Made by a program: the position numbers and the translations under genes. Below the pieces are notes generated by a model. That model was not told the origin of the DNA, ran no database searches, and saw only the letters and a list, made by a program, of their open reading frames with translations. From Streptomyces sp. CA-278952 (GTDB lineage Bacteria > Actinomycetota > Actinomycetes > Streptomycetales > Streptomycetaceae): 64,000 bases of DNA. The first letter of the stretch is position 1. Each line of letters starts with the position of its first letter. Positions 47,760 to 57,264 of this stretch are shown here, in pieces. The stretch lies in the NCBI RefSeq assembly GCF_028747205.1, contig NZ_CP112880.1, positions 1,364,001-1,428,000 of the forward strand, given 5' to 3'.

Positions 47760-50057
47760 GTGGGGTTGGAGTTCGGGCACGATCTCGGGCCGCTTCGTGC
47801 CCTGCGGGGGCTGCCGCTCTCCCCGCTCGTCACGGGGTACCAGCACGTCCAGGCCCAGCAACAGGCCCTGGGTCTAAGGCACATCGGCGACGCGTTGGTG
47901 GAGCGCGGGCGGGGGCTGCGGGTGCTCGACGGGCTCTTCGAGGAGGGCGCCGGGCGCCGCTGGCAGCACATCGGCCCCGATCGGCTCCGTCGGATCGGCG
48001 CCTTGCGCGGTGAGGCGTACCGTCCGCTCCTCGCCCGGCTGGAGACGGTGCAGCTCCAGGACCCCGCTGCCCTGCGCCGTATCCTCCTGTACCAGCTCGT
48101 CGAACTGCTCCAGGCCCACCCGCGGCACTCCGAGCCCGGAACCGCCGTCTCCCTGGGGGTCTGCCCGACGGAGGCGGCCGCCCTCGTCCGTGCGGCGGCC
48201 GCCTGCCACCGCCTCACTGGCGAACAACGGCGTGCGGCGGAGGAGTTGGAGGACTCCTGGGACATCGGGAGGGTGCGGCGTGCCGCCGGGCTGGCGTCCC
48301 TGCTCCCGGCGGGGGGCGGGGGCGACGCGCTGCTGCGGCGGCGGTTCGCGGACATCGCCGCACGCGCGAGGGAAGCCGACGTCGCCCTCGAAGCCGCGCA
48401 GGAGGCCGAGCGGTCGGGCGATGCCCGTGCGGCCGAGGACGGCTTCCTCAAGGCCGCCCGGCTGGCCTCCGACTGCCCCCGCGCCCGGCTCGCCCTCGTA
48501 CGGCTGTACCGACCGGCGGTCGAGGGGAGCGCGGGGCCCGGCGCTGTACTGACCGCCCGTCACGTGTCGGATGCCGTGGCGTTGTCGCTCCGTCCTTCGC
48601 CATCGCCATCGCCTTCGCCTTCGCCATCGCCTTCGCCTTCGCCATCGCCATCGCCATCGCCATCGCCCGCCGACGCGACGCCCGAGCGGCAGGTCGTCCG
48701 GCTGACCCGGGTCCCGGGCGGGCCGGCCGTAATCGCCGAGATCGCCGGCGCCTCCTCGGCGGTCGGCTGGGTGGACCGGGACCCGCCGTTCGGCCAGGAG
48801 GTCCGCTACGCCGTGTTCCCGCTGCGGGACGGCCTGGTCGACGGCCCTCCCGTGGTCTCCGACGTCCTGCTCGTCGCCCCGGAGGTGTCCGCGTTGCGGT
48901 CCAGCACGGGGCCGGGCCGTATCGACGCCGCGTGGACCGAGCCGTCGGGGGCGCTGGACGTACGGGTCGTGCTCGACGGCCCCGACGGGCGGGTGGACGG
49001 CGTCGGGGTACGTCCGGGCGCGCTGACCGCGACCGGCCTGGACGTCGGTACGTACGTGCTCCGCGTCCACTGCCGCTACCGGTCGCCGGACGCCAGCGTG
49101 GTCGAGTCGGCGGGCACGGACCGTCACATCACCGTCCGCCCCTGGCCCGCTCCCGTGCACCGGCTCGATGCCACGGCGGGCCGGGGGTCCGTCCGGTTCA
49201 CCTGGAGCGGCGGACAGGACGCGGACGTGCGCCTCGTCTGCTGGCCGGCCGATCCGCCGGAACCGGGGACCGAGCTGACCCACGACCCGGCGGCACCCTG
49301 GCCCGCTCCGCTGTCCTGGGAGGCGGTGGCGGACGGCCTGGCGCCTCCCCCGGGCTCCGTCACCCGGGTGTCCGCCCTGGCCGTTCTCGGACCGCACGCC
49401 GTGGCGGGTCCCGGCCTGCTCGTCGAGTGCCCGCCCGCCGTGGCCGGGGTGCGCGTGGAGCGGGTCGGCGGGGGCCGGGCCCGCGTCACCTTCGACTGGC
49501 CGGCGGAGACGGGCCAGGTGGCGGCCACCGTGGAACAGGACGGCGTGAGCTCCTCGCACCGCGTGACCCGCAGCACTTACGTCCGGGAGGGGCTGTACAT
49601 GGACGTGCCGCCCTCCGCCTTCACCGTCGCACTCTCCGCCGCCCCTCGCACGGCGGACGCGGTGGTGGTCCCTCCGCCCGGCAGCGCGACCGCCGTCCCC
49701 GCGGACATCTCCGTCAGCTACCGCATCGTTCCCGGCCCCCGCCGAGGGCTGCGTCGCGGGCCCGCGCTGCTACGGGTCGCCCTGTCCTGTGCGGGTGAAG
49801 CACCTGACCGGCTGCCGGAGTTCGTCCTGGTGGCGAGGGCGGGCGGCGGGCGCGCCCCGATCCGGCCGCTCGACCACACCGACGGGAGGACCCTGCTCCG
49901 GCTCGACGGTGGCGCGTTGTCCGCCGGCAGTCCCGTCGAGCTGCCGGTGCCGGCGGACCTCCGGCCGCCCTACGTCCTGCGCGGTTTCCTCCTCGGCGAC
50001 GGAGCCGCCGACGTACGACTCGACGAGCCCTCTCCCCCGACCCTGGTGGTGCGCTGA
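47760..50057 (+). CDS. Large helical and beta-domain protein with Pro-Ser linker, head of GTPase cluster
   Basis: I do not recognise this 765-residue protein by name. The N-terminal about 275 residues are helical and Arg/Ala-rich (EEGAGRRWQHIG, AALRRILLYQLVELL). A 24-residue Pro-Ser run comes next. Then about 450 residues of strands in fibronectin III-like units follow (VSALRSSTGPGRIDAAWTEP, HRLDATAGRGSVRFTWSGG, VRVERVGGGRARVTFDW). It has no signal or membrane helix. It may be a scaffold or recognition protein. The GTG at 47760 is used. Its stop is one base from the next ATG, so it belongs to the cluster operon. Confidence 0.78.
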   Translation: MGLEFGHDLGPLRALRGLPLSPLVTGYQHVQAQQQALGLRHIGDALVERGRGLRVLDGLFEEGAGRRWQHIGPDRLRRIGALRGEAYRPLLARLETVQLQDPAALRRILLYQLVELLQAHPRHSEPGTAVSLGVCPTEAAALVRAAAACHRLTGEQRRAAEELEDSWDIGRVRRAAGLASLLPAGGGGDALLRRRFADIAARAREADVALEAAQEAERSGDARAAEDGFLKAARLASDCPRARLALVRLYRPAVEGSAGPGAVLTARHVSDAVALSLRPSPSPSPSPSPSPSPSPSPSPSPSPADATPERQVVRLTRVPGGPAVIAEIAGASSAVGWVDRDPPFGQEVRYAVFPLRDGLVDGPPVVSDVLLVAPEVSALRSSTGPGRIDAAWTEPSGALDVRVVLDGPDGRVDGVGVRPGALTATGLDVGTYVLRVHCRYRSPDASVVESAGTDRHITVRPWPAPVHRLDATAGRGSVRFTWSGGQDADVRLVCWPADPPEPGTELTHDPAAPWPAPLSWEAVADGLAPPPGSVTRVSALAVLGPHAVAGPGLLVECPPAVAGVRVERVGGGRARVTFDWPAETGQVAATVEQDGVSSSHRVTRSTYVREGLYMDVPPSAFTVALSAAPRTADAVVVPPPGSATAVPADISVSYRIVPGPRRGLRRGPALLRVALSCAGEAPDRLPEFVLVARAGGGRAPIRPLDHTDGRTLLRLDGGALSAGSPVELPVPADLRPPYVLRGFLLGDGAADVRLDEPSPPTLVVR
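48594..48665 (+). repeat. Twelve 6-bp repeats coding the Pro-Ser linker
   Basis: CC[T/A]TCG repeats twelve times without interruption and encodes Pro-Ser dipeptides. It keeps the frame, so linker length could vary between strains. Confidence 0.95.
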
Positions 50058-50058
50058 C

Positions 50059-51318
50059 ATGACGAGCGTCATCTGTCCCTACTGCTTCGACCGCGCACCG
50101 GCCGCGCGCCTGCCGTACCGCTGCCTGATGATGGCCACCGGGGTACGCGGCGGCGACCCGTGCGACGCCGAACCCGACGACGTATGGGCCGGCTTCATGG
50201 GGCCGGGCATGCCGCCGTCGCGGCGGCTGCGCGGACCGGTCTTCCCCGCGCCCCGCACGCTCGCGGCCCTTCGGGGCTCCTCGACCCGGCAGCCGTGCCC
50301 CCGTTGCGGGGTGGCCACCTCGGTGCGGGTCTGCCGCGGCTGTCACAACGACTTCCCCAGCGAGTACTGCGACCAGGACAGCCGCATCATCGCCCTGGTG
50401 GGCGCCAAGGCCTCCGGCAAGAGCACCTATGTGTCGGTGCTCGTCAACGAACTCCGGGGCCGGGTGGGCCGGGAGTACGACATCTCCCTGCCGGCGATGG
50501 GTGCCGAGACCCAGCGCCGCGACCGGGAGATGGAGGAGGACCTCTACGAACGGCTGCGGCTCCCCGACACGACGCGCCCGGCGGCGATGGGCTTCAACGA
50601 CCCGCTGCTCTACCGGCTGAGCGTGCCGCGCCGGGGCCGGTACGCCAAGGGCAGCAGACACACCACCCTGGTGTTCTTCGACGCGGCGGGCGAGGACCTC
50701 AAGAGCGAGGAGGCGATGGCCAGATACACCCAGTACCTGGCGGCCGCCGACGGCATCATCCTGCTCGTCGACCCGCTCCAGATGGGTTCGGTGCGCGACC
50801 GCAGCGCGACCGCCGACGGCCCGCCGCTGCCCGCCGTCGAGACGTCCCCGCAGCAGATCGCCGCCGGCCTCGCCGCCCAACTGCGCTCCCACGGACGGAG
50901 TGTGTCGCGGGGCCGGGTCACCACACCGATGGCCGTCGCCGTGACGAAGACGGACGCGCTGAGGCCGCTGCTCGGGTCGCATTCGCCGCTGCTGCGCAAC
51001 GCCGATCACACCGGCGGCGAACAGGACGACGACGACCGGCTCGCCGTACACGAGGAGCTGCGGTCCCTGCTGAGCGACTGGGACTCCGGGGTGCTCTGCC
51101 GCCAACTGGAGAACGACTTCGCCGAACTGTCGTACTTCGGCCTCTCCGCGCTGGGCGCTCCGCCGCCCGCCGGCGCACCGGCCGACGCACCGAAGTCGGG
51201 ACCACAGCCCCTGCGGGTGGAGGACCCGCTGCTCTGGCTGCTGGGGCGGCGCGGCCTGATCCAGGTGCGCAGGAGCCGGCCGGAGAGCCGGGACCGCACG
51301 GGGAAGGCCGGCTCATGA
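50059..51318 (+). CDS. Zinc-ribbon TRAFAC-class GTPase (soluble)
   Basis: The 419-residue protein starts with cysteine pairs CPYC (6-9) and CPRCG...CRGC (80-95), a zinc ribbon. The GTPase follows: P-loop GAKASGKS (115-122), switch-like DxxG in FFDAAGED (Asp208) and TKTD (296-299) as the base-recognition motif. It has no membrane helix. This is the double-ribbon GTPase type found next to GAP1 proteins in bacterial conflict systems. The ATG is one base after the previous stop; the end overlaps the GAP1 start (ATGA). Confidence 0.9.
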   Translation: MTSVICPYCFDRAPAARLPYRCLMMATGVRGGDPCDAEPDDVWAGFMGPGMPPSRRLRGPVFPAPRTLAALRGSSTRQPCPRCGVATSVRVCRGCHNDFPSEYCDQDSRIIALVGAKASGKSTYVSVLVNELRGRVGREYDISLPAMGAETQRRDREMEEDLYERLRLPDTTRPAAMGFNDPLLYRLSVPRRGRYAKGSRHTTLVFFDAAGEDLKSEEAMARYTQYLAAADGIILLVDPLQMGSVRDRSATADGPPLPAVETSPQQIAAGLAAQLRSHGRSVSRGRVTTPMAVAVTKTDALRPLLGSHSPLLRNADHTGGEQDDDDRLAVHEELRSLLSDWDSGVLCRQLENDFAELSYFGLSALGAPPPAGAPADAPKSGPQPLRVEDPLLWLLGRRGLIQVRRSRPESRDRTGKAGS

Positions 51319-53783
51319 GCCTGGGACAGCTGCACTACACCTCGGCGCCGCCCGGCCCGGACGGCTCGGGCTTCCGCTTCACCGCGCTCACCCCGGGGCT
51401 GCCGCAGGCGGTGCTCCGGGAGGCGGAGCAGATCATCGGGTACGAGCCACCCCGGAACGCCCCGTCCCGCCCGTCCCCGGCCGAACTCGGCGCCTTTCCC
51501 ACGGCGTTCAGTTACAGCGAGCTGTCGGACGGAAGCAGACTGCTGGCCCGCACGGTCTACACGGGCGCCGATTACAGCGGGCGCTGGGGCAACTTCCACG
51601 CCCACGCGGTGCACCTGGCCCCGGGCCGGTATCTGCCGGACCGGGCCCTGCCCGTCAGCGCCTGGGAGTCCCCCGGCTGGGCCACCGCCACTCCCGAGTC
51701 AGGCGCACCGCCGGCCCTGGCCGCCCTGCCGCCCTCCGCGCTGCTGGACCCGGCCGGGCTGGTCGCCTTCGCCGTCTCCAGGGAGCCCTGGCTCGCCGCC
51801 GTCTTCACCGACCTCCAGCGCCAGGCCGAGGACGAAGCAGCCCCACAGGTCGTCCTCGTGGAGCGGGACAGCGCCGATGTCGCGCGCTGGGTGGCCCTGG
51901 CAAGCGCGGTGCTCCCCCGGGACGACGCCCACCGGCTGACGTTCACCACCTACTCCCGGCGCCCGCACCTCGCCGGGCAGCGCATCATCGGTGTCCTGCC
52001 GGACGACGCCCACGGGCTCGCCGGTTCGGGGCGCCGCTACCGGGTCCACGACTGTGCCGTCCCGCCCGTCCCGGACGGGCCGGAGCCGAGCCTCTGGGCC
52101 GTGGCCGCCGCCCGGATGTGGTCGGCCGGCGCCTTCGGGCTCCTCCATCACGCCCATCAGCTCCCGGGAGACCCGTTCACCGCCGGCCCCGTGGCGGCGC
52201 TCGCGCTGTGCGCCGGTATCGAGCTGCCGGCGCCGCATCGCACGGCGGCGGCGCAGTGGGTGTGCGAGCACCCCGCCGAGCTGGACGGCGAGGATCTGGA
52301 CCGGCTCGTCCACACCCTGGCGACACCCCGGCAGGAGGCGGCGCCGGCGGCCGAGATCACCGCGCTGGCCGAGCTGTTCGCACGGGTGGGAGGCAACCTG
52401 CGGGCGGAGGCCGCCGCCCCGCTCGCCGCCCGGCTGCTGGTCGCCGCCGTCCGCTCCGCCGATCCGGTACGCCCGCCGCGCCGCGAGACGCTGACCGACC
52501 AGGTGGCCCGGCAGCTCGCCGCCGAGCTGGGTCCGGAGCTGCGGGCCGGGATCGAGGACGCGGAGAGCGGCTTCGCGCGCCCGCTGCGGCTGCTGCGGGT
52601 GGCCGGTCTCCTCGATGTGGACTGCTCCGACCTGGTACCGCTGCTCGCCCACCGGCTGGCGTCGGCGCTGCTGGCCGATCCGTCCGTGTACGGGGGTGGG
52701 CTCCACGAGGCCCTCCCGGAGCTGCCCGGCCTCCACAGCGCCCTGCTGCGGGAGCTCGAAGCGGCGGCCCAGGCCGGTCCGGCCACCGTCACCGTGCTCC
52801 TGGAGCGCGCTCCTGTACCGCTGGAGAGCGGCGAGGCCCTGCCGTATCTGCGCATGTGCGGCTGGGCGGCCCGTCGCCCGGCCGGGGGCACGGACGGGGA
52901 CCGGACCCGTGAGCTGCGGGCCGTGCTGGAGGCGGCGGGCGTCTCCGTCCTCGCGCGTCCGCCGCTTCTCCGCATCGCCTACCGCCTGGTGTGGGGCTCC
53001 ACCGCGCCGACGCCGGAGGAGGCCAGGTACGACCTGCTGGAGAGGGGCGCGGGGCTCCACCACGCGGCGGGGACCTGGCCGTTCCTCGTGACGGCCGCCC
53101 TCCACGGCCGGCCTGGGGACCCGCAGGCGGACGAGCTCGCGCACGACCTCCTCAAGGCCTTCCCCGAGCAACTCCAGGACCGCGACCGGGCGGCGCTCCT
53201 GCTGCTGGACTTCTCGCGCGACCTGCGGGCGGGCGCCGCTCCGCCCGGCTGGGTCGACCGGGTTCTCGGCCTGCGGAGGAGTGCGGAACCGGTGAACCCG
53301 CCGGTGCTGGAGCGCGTCTTCGGCGTTCTCGCGCACCGTCTGCTGACCGACCACGGCGTGGGCCACGAGCTGGACGCCCTGATCCGCAGCGGCGACGCCG
53401 ACCTCTGCGCGGCCTACGAACGGGCGGCCCGGGCCGAGGAGGTGGGGAGCAGGCTGCTGCGCGACCCGGACTACTTCGCGGACCTCTTCGTCGGCTGGAA
53501 CGCCCACCCCCAGGCGGGCGGCGGCTGGGGCCGGGTCCGCGGCGCCCTGCTGGACGGGGTGCTGCGTCCGGCGGCGCGGGCGCTGAGCGCGGAGGATCTG
53601 GCGGCCGTCGAGACGGCGCTCTCCACGAGGGGCGCACGGCACGCGGAGGACTTCCGCGCCTGGAACCGGCCCGGTGCTCTGGGCCGGCTCGGGCTGCGGT
53701 TCGGCGGGCGGGACGGCCGTCCGGGCAAGGCGTCGTCCCGCCGTCGGGGCTTCGGGGACCGCGACCGGGACGGTGGCGTCTGA
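51315..53783 (+). CDS. GAP1-type GTPase-associated protein (first copy)
   Basis: The 822-residue protein is a GTPase-associated protein 1-type partner. The N-terminal domain begins LGQLHYTSAPPG, has FHAHAVHL and TFTTYSRRP, followed by a long helical array (about 300-780) and a basic tail (DFRAWNRPGALGRLGLRF). It is coupled to the GTPase gene by an ATGA overlap and to the next GTPase gene by a TGATG overlap. A paralogue lies at 60760-63279. It should modulate or read the nucleotide state of its GTPases; the details are inferred from family context. Confidence 0.88.
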   Translation: MSLGQLHYTSAPPGPDGSGFRFTALTPGLPQAVLREAEQIIGYEPPRNAPSRPSPAELGAFPTAFSYSELSDGSRLLARTVYTGADYSGRWGNFHAHAVHLAPGRYLPDRALPVSAWESPGWATATPESGAPPALAALPPSALLDPAGLVAFAVSREPWLAAVFTDLQRQAEDEAAPQVVLVERDSADVARWVALASAVLPRDDAHRLTFTTYSRRPHLAGQRIIGVLPDDAHGLAGSGRRYRVHDCAVPPVPDGPEPSLWAVAAARMWSAGAFGLLHHAHQLPGDPFTAGPVAALALCAGIELPAPHRTAAAQWVCEHPAELDGEDLDRLVHTLATPRQEAAPAAEITALAELFARVGGNLRAEAAAPLAARLLVAAVRSADPVRPPRRETLTDQVARQLAAELGPELRAGIEDAESGFARPLRLLRVAGLLDVDCSDLVPLLAHRLASALLADPSVYGGGLHEALPELPGLHSALLRELEAAAQAGPATVTVLLERAPVPLESGEALPYLRMCGWAARRPAGGTDGDRTRELRAVLEAAGVSVLARPPLLRIAYRLVWGSTAPTPEEARYDLLERGAGLHHAAGTWPFLVTAALHGRPGDPQADELAHDLLKAFPEQLQDRDRAALLLLDFSRDLRAGAAPPGWVDRVLGLRRSAEPVNPPVLERVFGVLAHRLLTDHGVGHELDALIRSGDADLCAAYERAARAEEVGSRLLRDPDYFADLFVGWNAHPQAGGGWGRVRGALLDGVLRPAARALSAEDLAAVETALSTRGARHAEDFRAWNRPGALGRLGLRFGGRDGRPGKASSRRRGFGDRDRDGGV

Positions 53784-55417
53784 TGGGCGGGCCGGCCGGG
53801 GCGGCGGTCTGGCTGACGGTGGCCGTCGGGGCGGGTGTGTGCCTGTTCCGCGCGTTCTGGGAGTTCCTCGCCCTGGCGCTCGGCGCCTCCGTGAAGGTCC
53901 TCGGCCCCCGGACCCCGGGCACTCCCGATCCCCGGGTCCCGCCCGTCGGATCCGAGCCCGCGCAGCGCGCGTACTGGTCCCGGCTCATGTGGGTGGACGC
54001 GTCCACCTCCACCCGGGCCGCCGCCTCGGTCATCCGGCGCCGGTTGCTGGGCCGCTGGATGGCCGTCACGGCCCGGCGCATGTTCACGGGACGGCAGCCC
54101 TCCACCGGTTACGGCGGCCACTGGCTCGCCCGCCTCGGGTTCGTCCTCGTGGCCCCGGGCACCGCGCTGGGCGCGATCGCCGGGGCGCTCCTGGTCTCGG
54201 CCGTCATGGTGCTGATCCACCTGGTGATGTGGCTGCTGGTCGGGCTGGTGGGGCTGGCCGCGGTCGCCGGGGTCGCCGTGCTGCGCGGTGCGGACCGGGC
54301 CGGCGCCCTGGTGCGGCGGATCCGGATGAAGTGCCCGTACCCCGGGTGCTACCGGCCCTTCCCGCTCGCCGTGCACCGCTGTCCCGGCTGCGGATCGGCC
54401 CACCGGGAGCTGCGCCCGGGCAGGTTCGGTGCGCTGTGGCACGTCTGCGCCTGCGGGCGCCGGATCGTCGCCGTCTCGTCGGCCGGGCGCGACCGGCTCG
54501 CCGTCGAGTGCCCGCACTGCGACCGGCCGCTGCCGGCCGGGATCGGCCGGGAGCGCATCGTGCACGTACCGGTCATCGGTGGGACCTCGTCGGGCAAGAC
54601 GATGCTGATGGCGGCCGCGGTCGCCGGGCTGCACGCGGGGGGCGGGCGGGGCGCGCCGAAGGTGTCGTTCGCGACGGCCGACGACCGGCGTGACGTGGTC
54701 GATCTGAACAGCCAGCTCAAGAACGCCGGTTGGGTGCGCAAGACTCAGGGCGGCCAGCCTCGCGCCCTGATGCTGCGGGTCACCCACCGCCGCAGACGCC
54801 GGCTGCTGTACCTCTACGACCCGATGGGTGAGTCGCTGTACGACGTGGACTCCACGCGCCGCCAGGAGTATCTGGCCCACGCCGACGGCGTGATCCTGGC
54901 CGTCGACGTCCTGGCCGACCCCCAGGTGCGCCGTTCCCTCTCGGCGGAGGAGGAGGAGCTGGCACGCGCGGCCCATCCGTCGGATCCGGGTCCGTGGCAG
55001 ACGTACCAGACCTTCACCGGTGAGCTCTCGGCGCTGGCCGGACGACGGCGGCGTGGCCGGCTGCCGTTGGCGGTGGTGGTCACGAAGCGGGACGTCCTGG
55101 ACCGGATCGAGCGTCTGCGGGTCCCCCCGACGGGGGTCGGCCCCTGGCTGGCCACGGTCGGCCTGGACCCCTTGGTCCGGGACATCGGGCACCGGTTCCG
55201 GACCCGGCGGTTCTGGGCGCTCAGCGCCTACGCAGCCACCGGGACGGGTCCGCTGGTCAGCGAGCAGCAGCGGGCCGCGGAGGCGGTGCTGTGGATCCTC
55301 GCCCGCACCGGACTGCGCGTCGGCAAGCTGCTGCCCGAGGGGGGTCGCGAGGAGCTGCCGACCGGGTCCGTGCCGCACCCGCGCGATGCCCCCGCACAAG
55401 ATCGTTCAACCCGCTGA
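53783..55417 (+). CDS. Membrane-anchored zinc-ribbon TRAFAC-class GTPase
   Basis: The 544-residue protein is a second GTPase, with hydrophobic helices at about 6-36, 117-143 and 145-167. Several Cys pairs follow (CPYPGC, CPGCG, CACG, CPHC; about 184-246), forming one or two zinc ribbons. The GTPase has P-loop GGTSSGKT (266-273), the DxxG-like YDPMGE and TKRD. It is distinct from the soluble GTPase and puts the switch on the membrane. The ATG overlaps the GAP1 stop. Confidence 0.9.
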   Translation: MGGPAGAAVWLTVAVGAGVCLFRAFWEFLALALGASVKVLGPRTPGTPDPRVPPVGSEPAQRAYWSRLMWVDASTSTRAAASVIRRRLLGRWMAVTARRMFTGRQPSTGYGGHWLARLGFVLVAPGTALGAIAGALLVSAVMVLIHLVMWLLVGLVGLAAVAGVAVLRGADRAGALVRRIRMKCPYPGCYRPFPLAVHRCPGCGSAHRELRPGRFGALWHVCACGRRIVAVSSAGRDRLAVECPHCDRPLPAGIGRERIVHVPVIGGTSSGKTMLMAAAVAGLHAGGGRGAPKVSFATADDRRDVVDLNSQLKNAGWVRKTQGGQPRALMLRVTHRRRRRLLYLYDPMGESLYDVDSTRRQEYLAHADGVILAVDVLADPQVRRSLSAEEEELARAAHPSDPGPWQTYQTFTGELSALAGRRRRGRLPLAVVVTKRDVLDRIERLRVPPTGVGPWLATVGLDPLVRDIGHRFRTRRFWALSAYAATGTGPLVSEQQRAAEAVLWILARTGLRVGKLLPEGGREELPTGSVPHPRDAPAQDRSTR

Positions 55418-55478
55418 CGGAGCCGGACGCGGTCGTTAAGGTCGGTCAGGTCCGAGAAGAGAGAGACGGTTCACGGCT

Positions 55479-55625
55479 ATGCCGGTCGTTACGCCGAACA
55501 TCGCGCGGGGGCGTCGGCTGCTCCTCACCCTGTTCGTCCTCGCCTGCCTGGCGGTCCTCGTCGGGCTGCTGGCCTGGGGTTGGGTTCTCCTCGACGACCA
55601 GGTGACCGAGGCGCTCGGCGAGTGA
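55479..55625 (+). CDS. 48-residue single-helix membrane peptide
   Basis: An ATG at 55479 opens 48 codons: a basic N terminus (PNIARGRRLLL), one hydrophobic helix (about 13-37, TLFVLACLAVLVGLLAWGW) and an acidic end (DDQVTEALGE). It lies between the membrane GTPase and the vWA gene, which start and end close to it. The ribosome site is weak (AGAGAG). The clean membrane topology and cluster location make it likely real. It may be a membrane partner or toxin-like peptide; unproven. Confidence 0.6.
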   Translation: MPVVTPNIARGRRLLLTLFVLACLAVLVGLLAWGWVLLDDQVTEALGE

Positions 55626-55684
55626 CGACACCACGTACGCACCACGGAACGAGGACGTGCACACCATGACAAGGAGGGCTTCGA

Positions 55685-56371
55685 GTGAGTGACATTCCCG
55701 GCGGTCCCATGGCGAACCGGCCGGTCCACTTCATCTGGCTGCTGGACTGCTCCTACTCCATGCAGGGCGAGAAGATCGGACAGCTCAACTACGCGATCCG
55801 GGAGGCGGTTCCCGAGATGCGGTCGGTCGCCCATGACAACCCGGCGGCCCAGCTCCTGCTGCGTACGCTGACGTTCTCCACGGAGACGCGGTGGCACCAC
55901 AAGGACCCGGTGCCGGTCGACGACTTCACCTGGCAGGACGTCCAGGTCGACGGCACGACCAACCTGGGCGAGGCGCTCGAGGTGGTCTCCCGGGAGCTCC
56001 AGACGCCGCCGATGCCGCAGCGGGCCCTGAAACCCGTGCTGGCCCTGGTCTCCGACGGGGTGCCGACGGACGACTGGAAGGCGGGTCTGCGCGCGCTGGA
56101 CGCCACCCCGTGGGGCAGGAAGGCCGTGCGGGTGGCCATCGCGATCGGGGCGGACGCCGATCGCAGTGTCCTCCAGGAGTTCCTGGGCAACCCCGAGCTC
56201 CAGCCGTTGGACGCCAACAGTCCCAAGCAGTTGGCGGCGGCGATCCGCTGGGCGTCGACCGCCGCGGTCAAGGCCGCGTCGCAGCCGGTGGCCGGCCCGT
56301 CCGACATCACGGTCAAGCAGCCGCAGTACGCGCCACCGCAGTTGGACGACGACGATGACGACGTCTGGTGA
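55685..56371 (+). CDS. TerY-like von Willebrand A domain protein
   Basis: The 228-residue protein is one vWA domain with a complete metal-dependent adhesion site: DCSYS (Asp21, Ser23, Ser25), the Thr in DGTTNLG and the Asp in SDGVPTDD. The tail ends in an acidic run (DDDDDDVW). It matches the TerY part of TerY-P triads. The GTG at 55685 has AAGGAGG upstream; a Met at residue 9 is an alternative. Its end overlaps the PP2C start (GTGA). Confidence 0.9.
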   Translation: MSDIPGGPMANRPVHFIWLLDCSYSMQGEKIGQLNYAIREAVPEMRSVAHDNPAAQLLLRTLTFSTETRWHHKDPVPVDDFTWQDVQVDGTTNLGEALEVVSRELQTPPMPQRALKPVLALVSDGVPTDDWKAGLRALDATPWGRKAVRVAIAIGADADRSVLQEFLGNPELQPLDANSPKQLAAAIRWASTAAVKAASQPVAGPSDITVKQPQYAPPQLDDDDDDVW

Positions 56372-57264
56372 GCGCTCCTGAGCAGCCGCTGTGGGAGACG
56401 CTCGAGCACAGCGTGCGGGGAGTGAACAAACAGATCAACCAGGACTGGTACGCCGCCGAGGGATCCGGGACGGAAGGTGATCCGTTGATCCTCTCGGTGG
56501 CGGACGGCCATGGCTCGGCGGTGCACGCCCGCAGCGAGATCGGGGCGCGCTGTGCTGTCGACCTGTTCGGCCACCAGGCCCGTACGTTCGCCCAACTGGC
56601 CCGCGCCGAGGGGCCGGACGGAGCACCCAGCCTGAGCTGGCTCATGAACTACGCGCGCAACGAGCTGCCCCGGCAGCTGGTGGCCGCCTGGCAGGAGAGG
56701 GTGCTCGCCCACTGGGACCACAACCGGGGGACGGTGGACCCGGCGGCCGAGCCGCCCCGCAAGGACCAGAAGCTGCTGCTGTACGGGGCCACGCTGGTCG
56801 GTGCGGTGCTCACCCCGCGGATGTTCGCGGCCTGGCAGCTCGGCGACGGCGAGCTGACGGTGACCGACGCCGACGGAGCGATCGCGCTGCCGCTGGCACC
56901 GGTGGAGGCGGATCTCGGCGACGAGACCGAATCCCTCTGCAGCCGCCAGGCATGGAAGATGATCCGGGTGCACTGGGCCCCGGTCGTCGCACCGGACCGC
57001 ACCCCGCGGATGATCGCCCTGTCGACCGACGGCCTGTCCAAGAGCTTCGCGTCCGACGAGGGCTTCACCCAGTTCATGACCGGCCTGGACCAGCGGCTCT
57101 CGAAGGACGGCCGCACCGACGGCGTACGCGACGCCCTGCCCGGATGGCTGGCCGAAGCGGCCCGCTACTCCGGTGACGACACGACCCTGGTCGCTGCCCG
57201 GCGGCCCGACCTCATCGCGGCGGACGACAGCGCCGCGGCGGACGAACGACGGAGTGACGCATGA
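56368..57264 (+). CDS. PP2C-type protein phosphatase of TerY-P triad
   Basis: The 298-residue phosphatase has metal-binding residues in the expected order: NQDWYA, VADGHGS, LSTDGLSK and GDDTTLV. It should remove phosphate from Ser/Thr targets of the neighbouring kinase. It is coupled by overlaps on both sides to the vWA and kinase genes, so the three are made together. Confidence 0.92.
   Translation: MSAPEQPLWETLEHSVRGVNKQINQDWYAAEGSGTEGDPLILSVADGHGSAVHARSEIGARCAVDLFGHQARTFAQLARAEGPDGAPSLSWLMNYARNELPRQLVAAWQERVLAHWDHNRGTVDPAAEPPRKDQKLLLYGATLVGAVLTPRMFAAWQLGDGELTVTDADGAIALPLAPVEADLGDETESLCSRQAWKMIRVHWAPVVAPDRTPRMIALSTDGLSKSFASDEGFTQFMTGLDQRLSKDGRTDGVRDALPGWLAEAARYSGDDTTLVAARRPDLIAADDSAAADERRSDA

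Noticed and set aside
48594..48665. Short regular repeats considered as a CRISPR array
   Set aside because: Units are 6 bases with no spacers and encode Pro-Ser within a gene. None of the window repeats has a repeat-spacer pattern.
55666..55692. Eight-codon frame overlapping the vWA start
   Set aside because: No ribosome site and the frame includes the vWA gene's own Shine-Dalgarno; too short to support.
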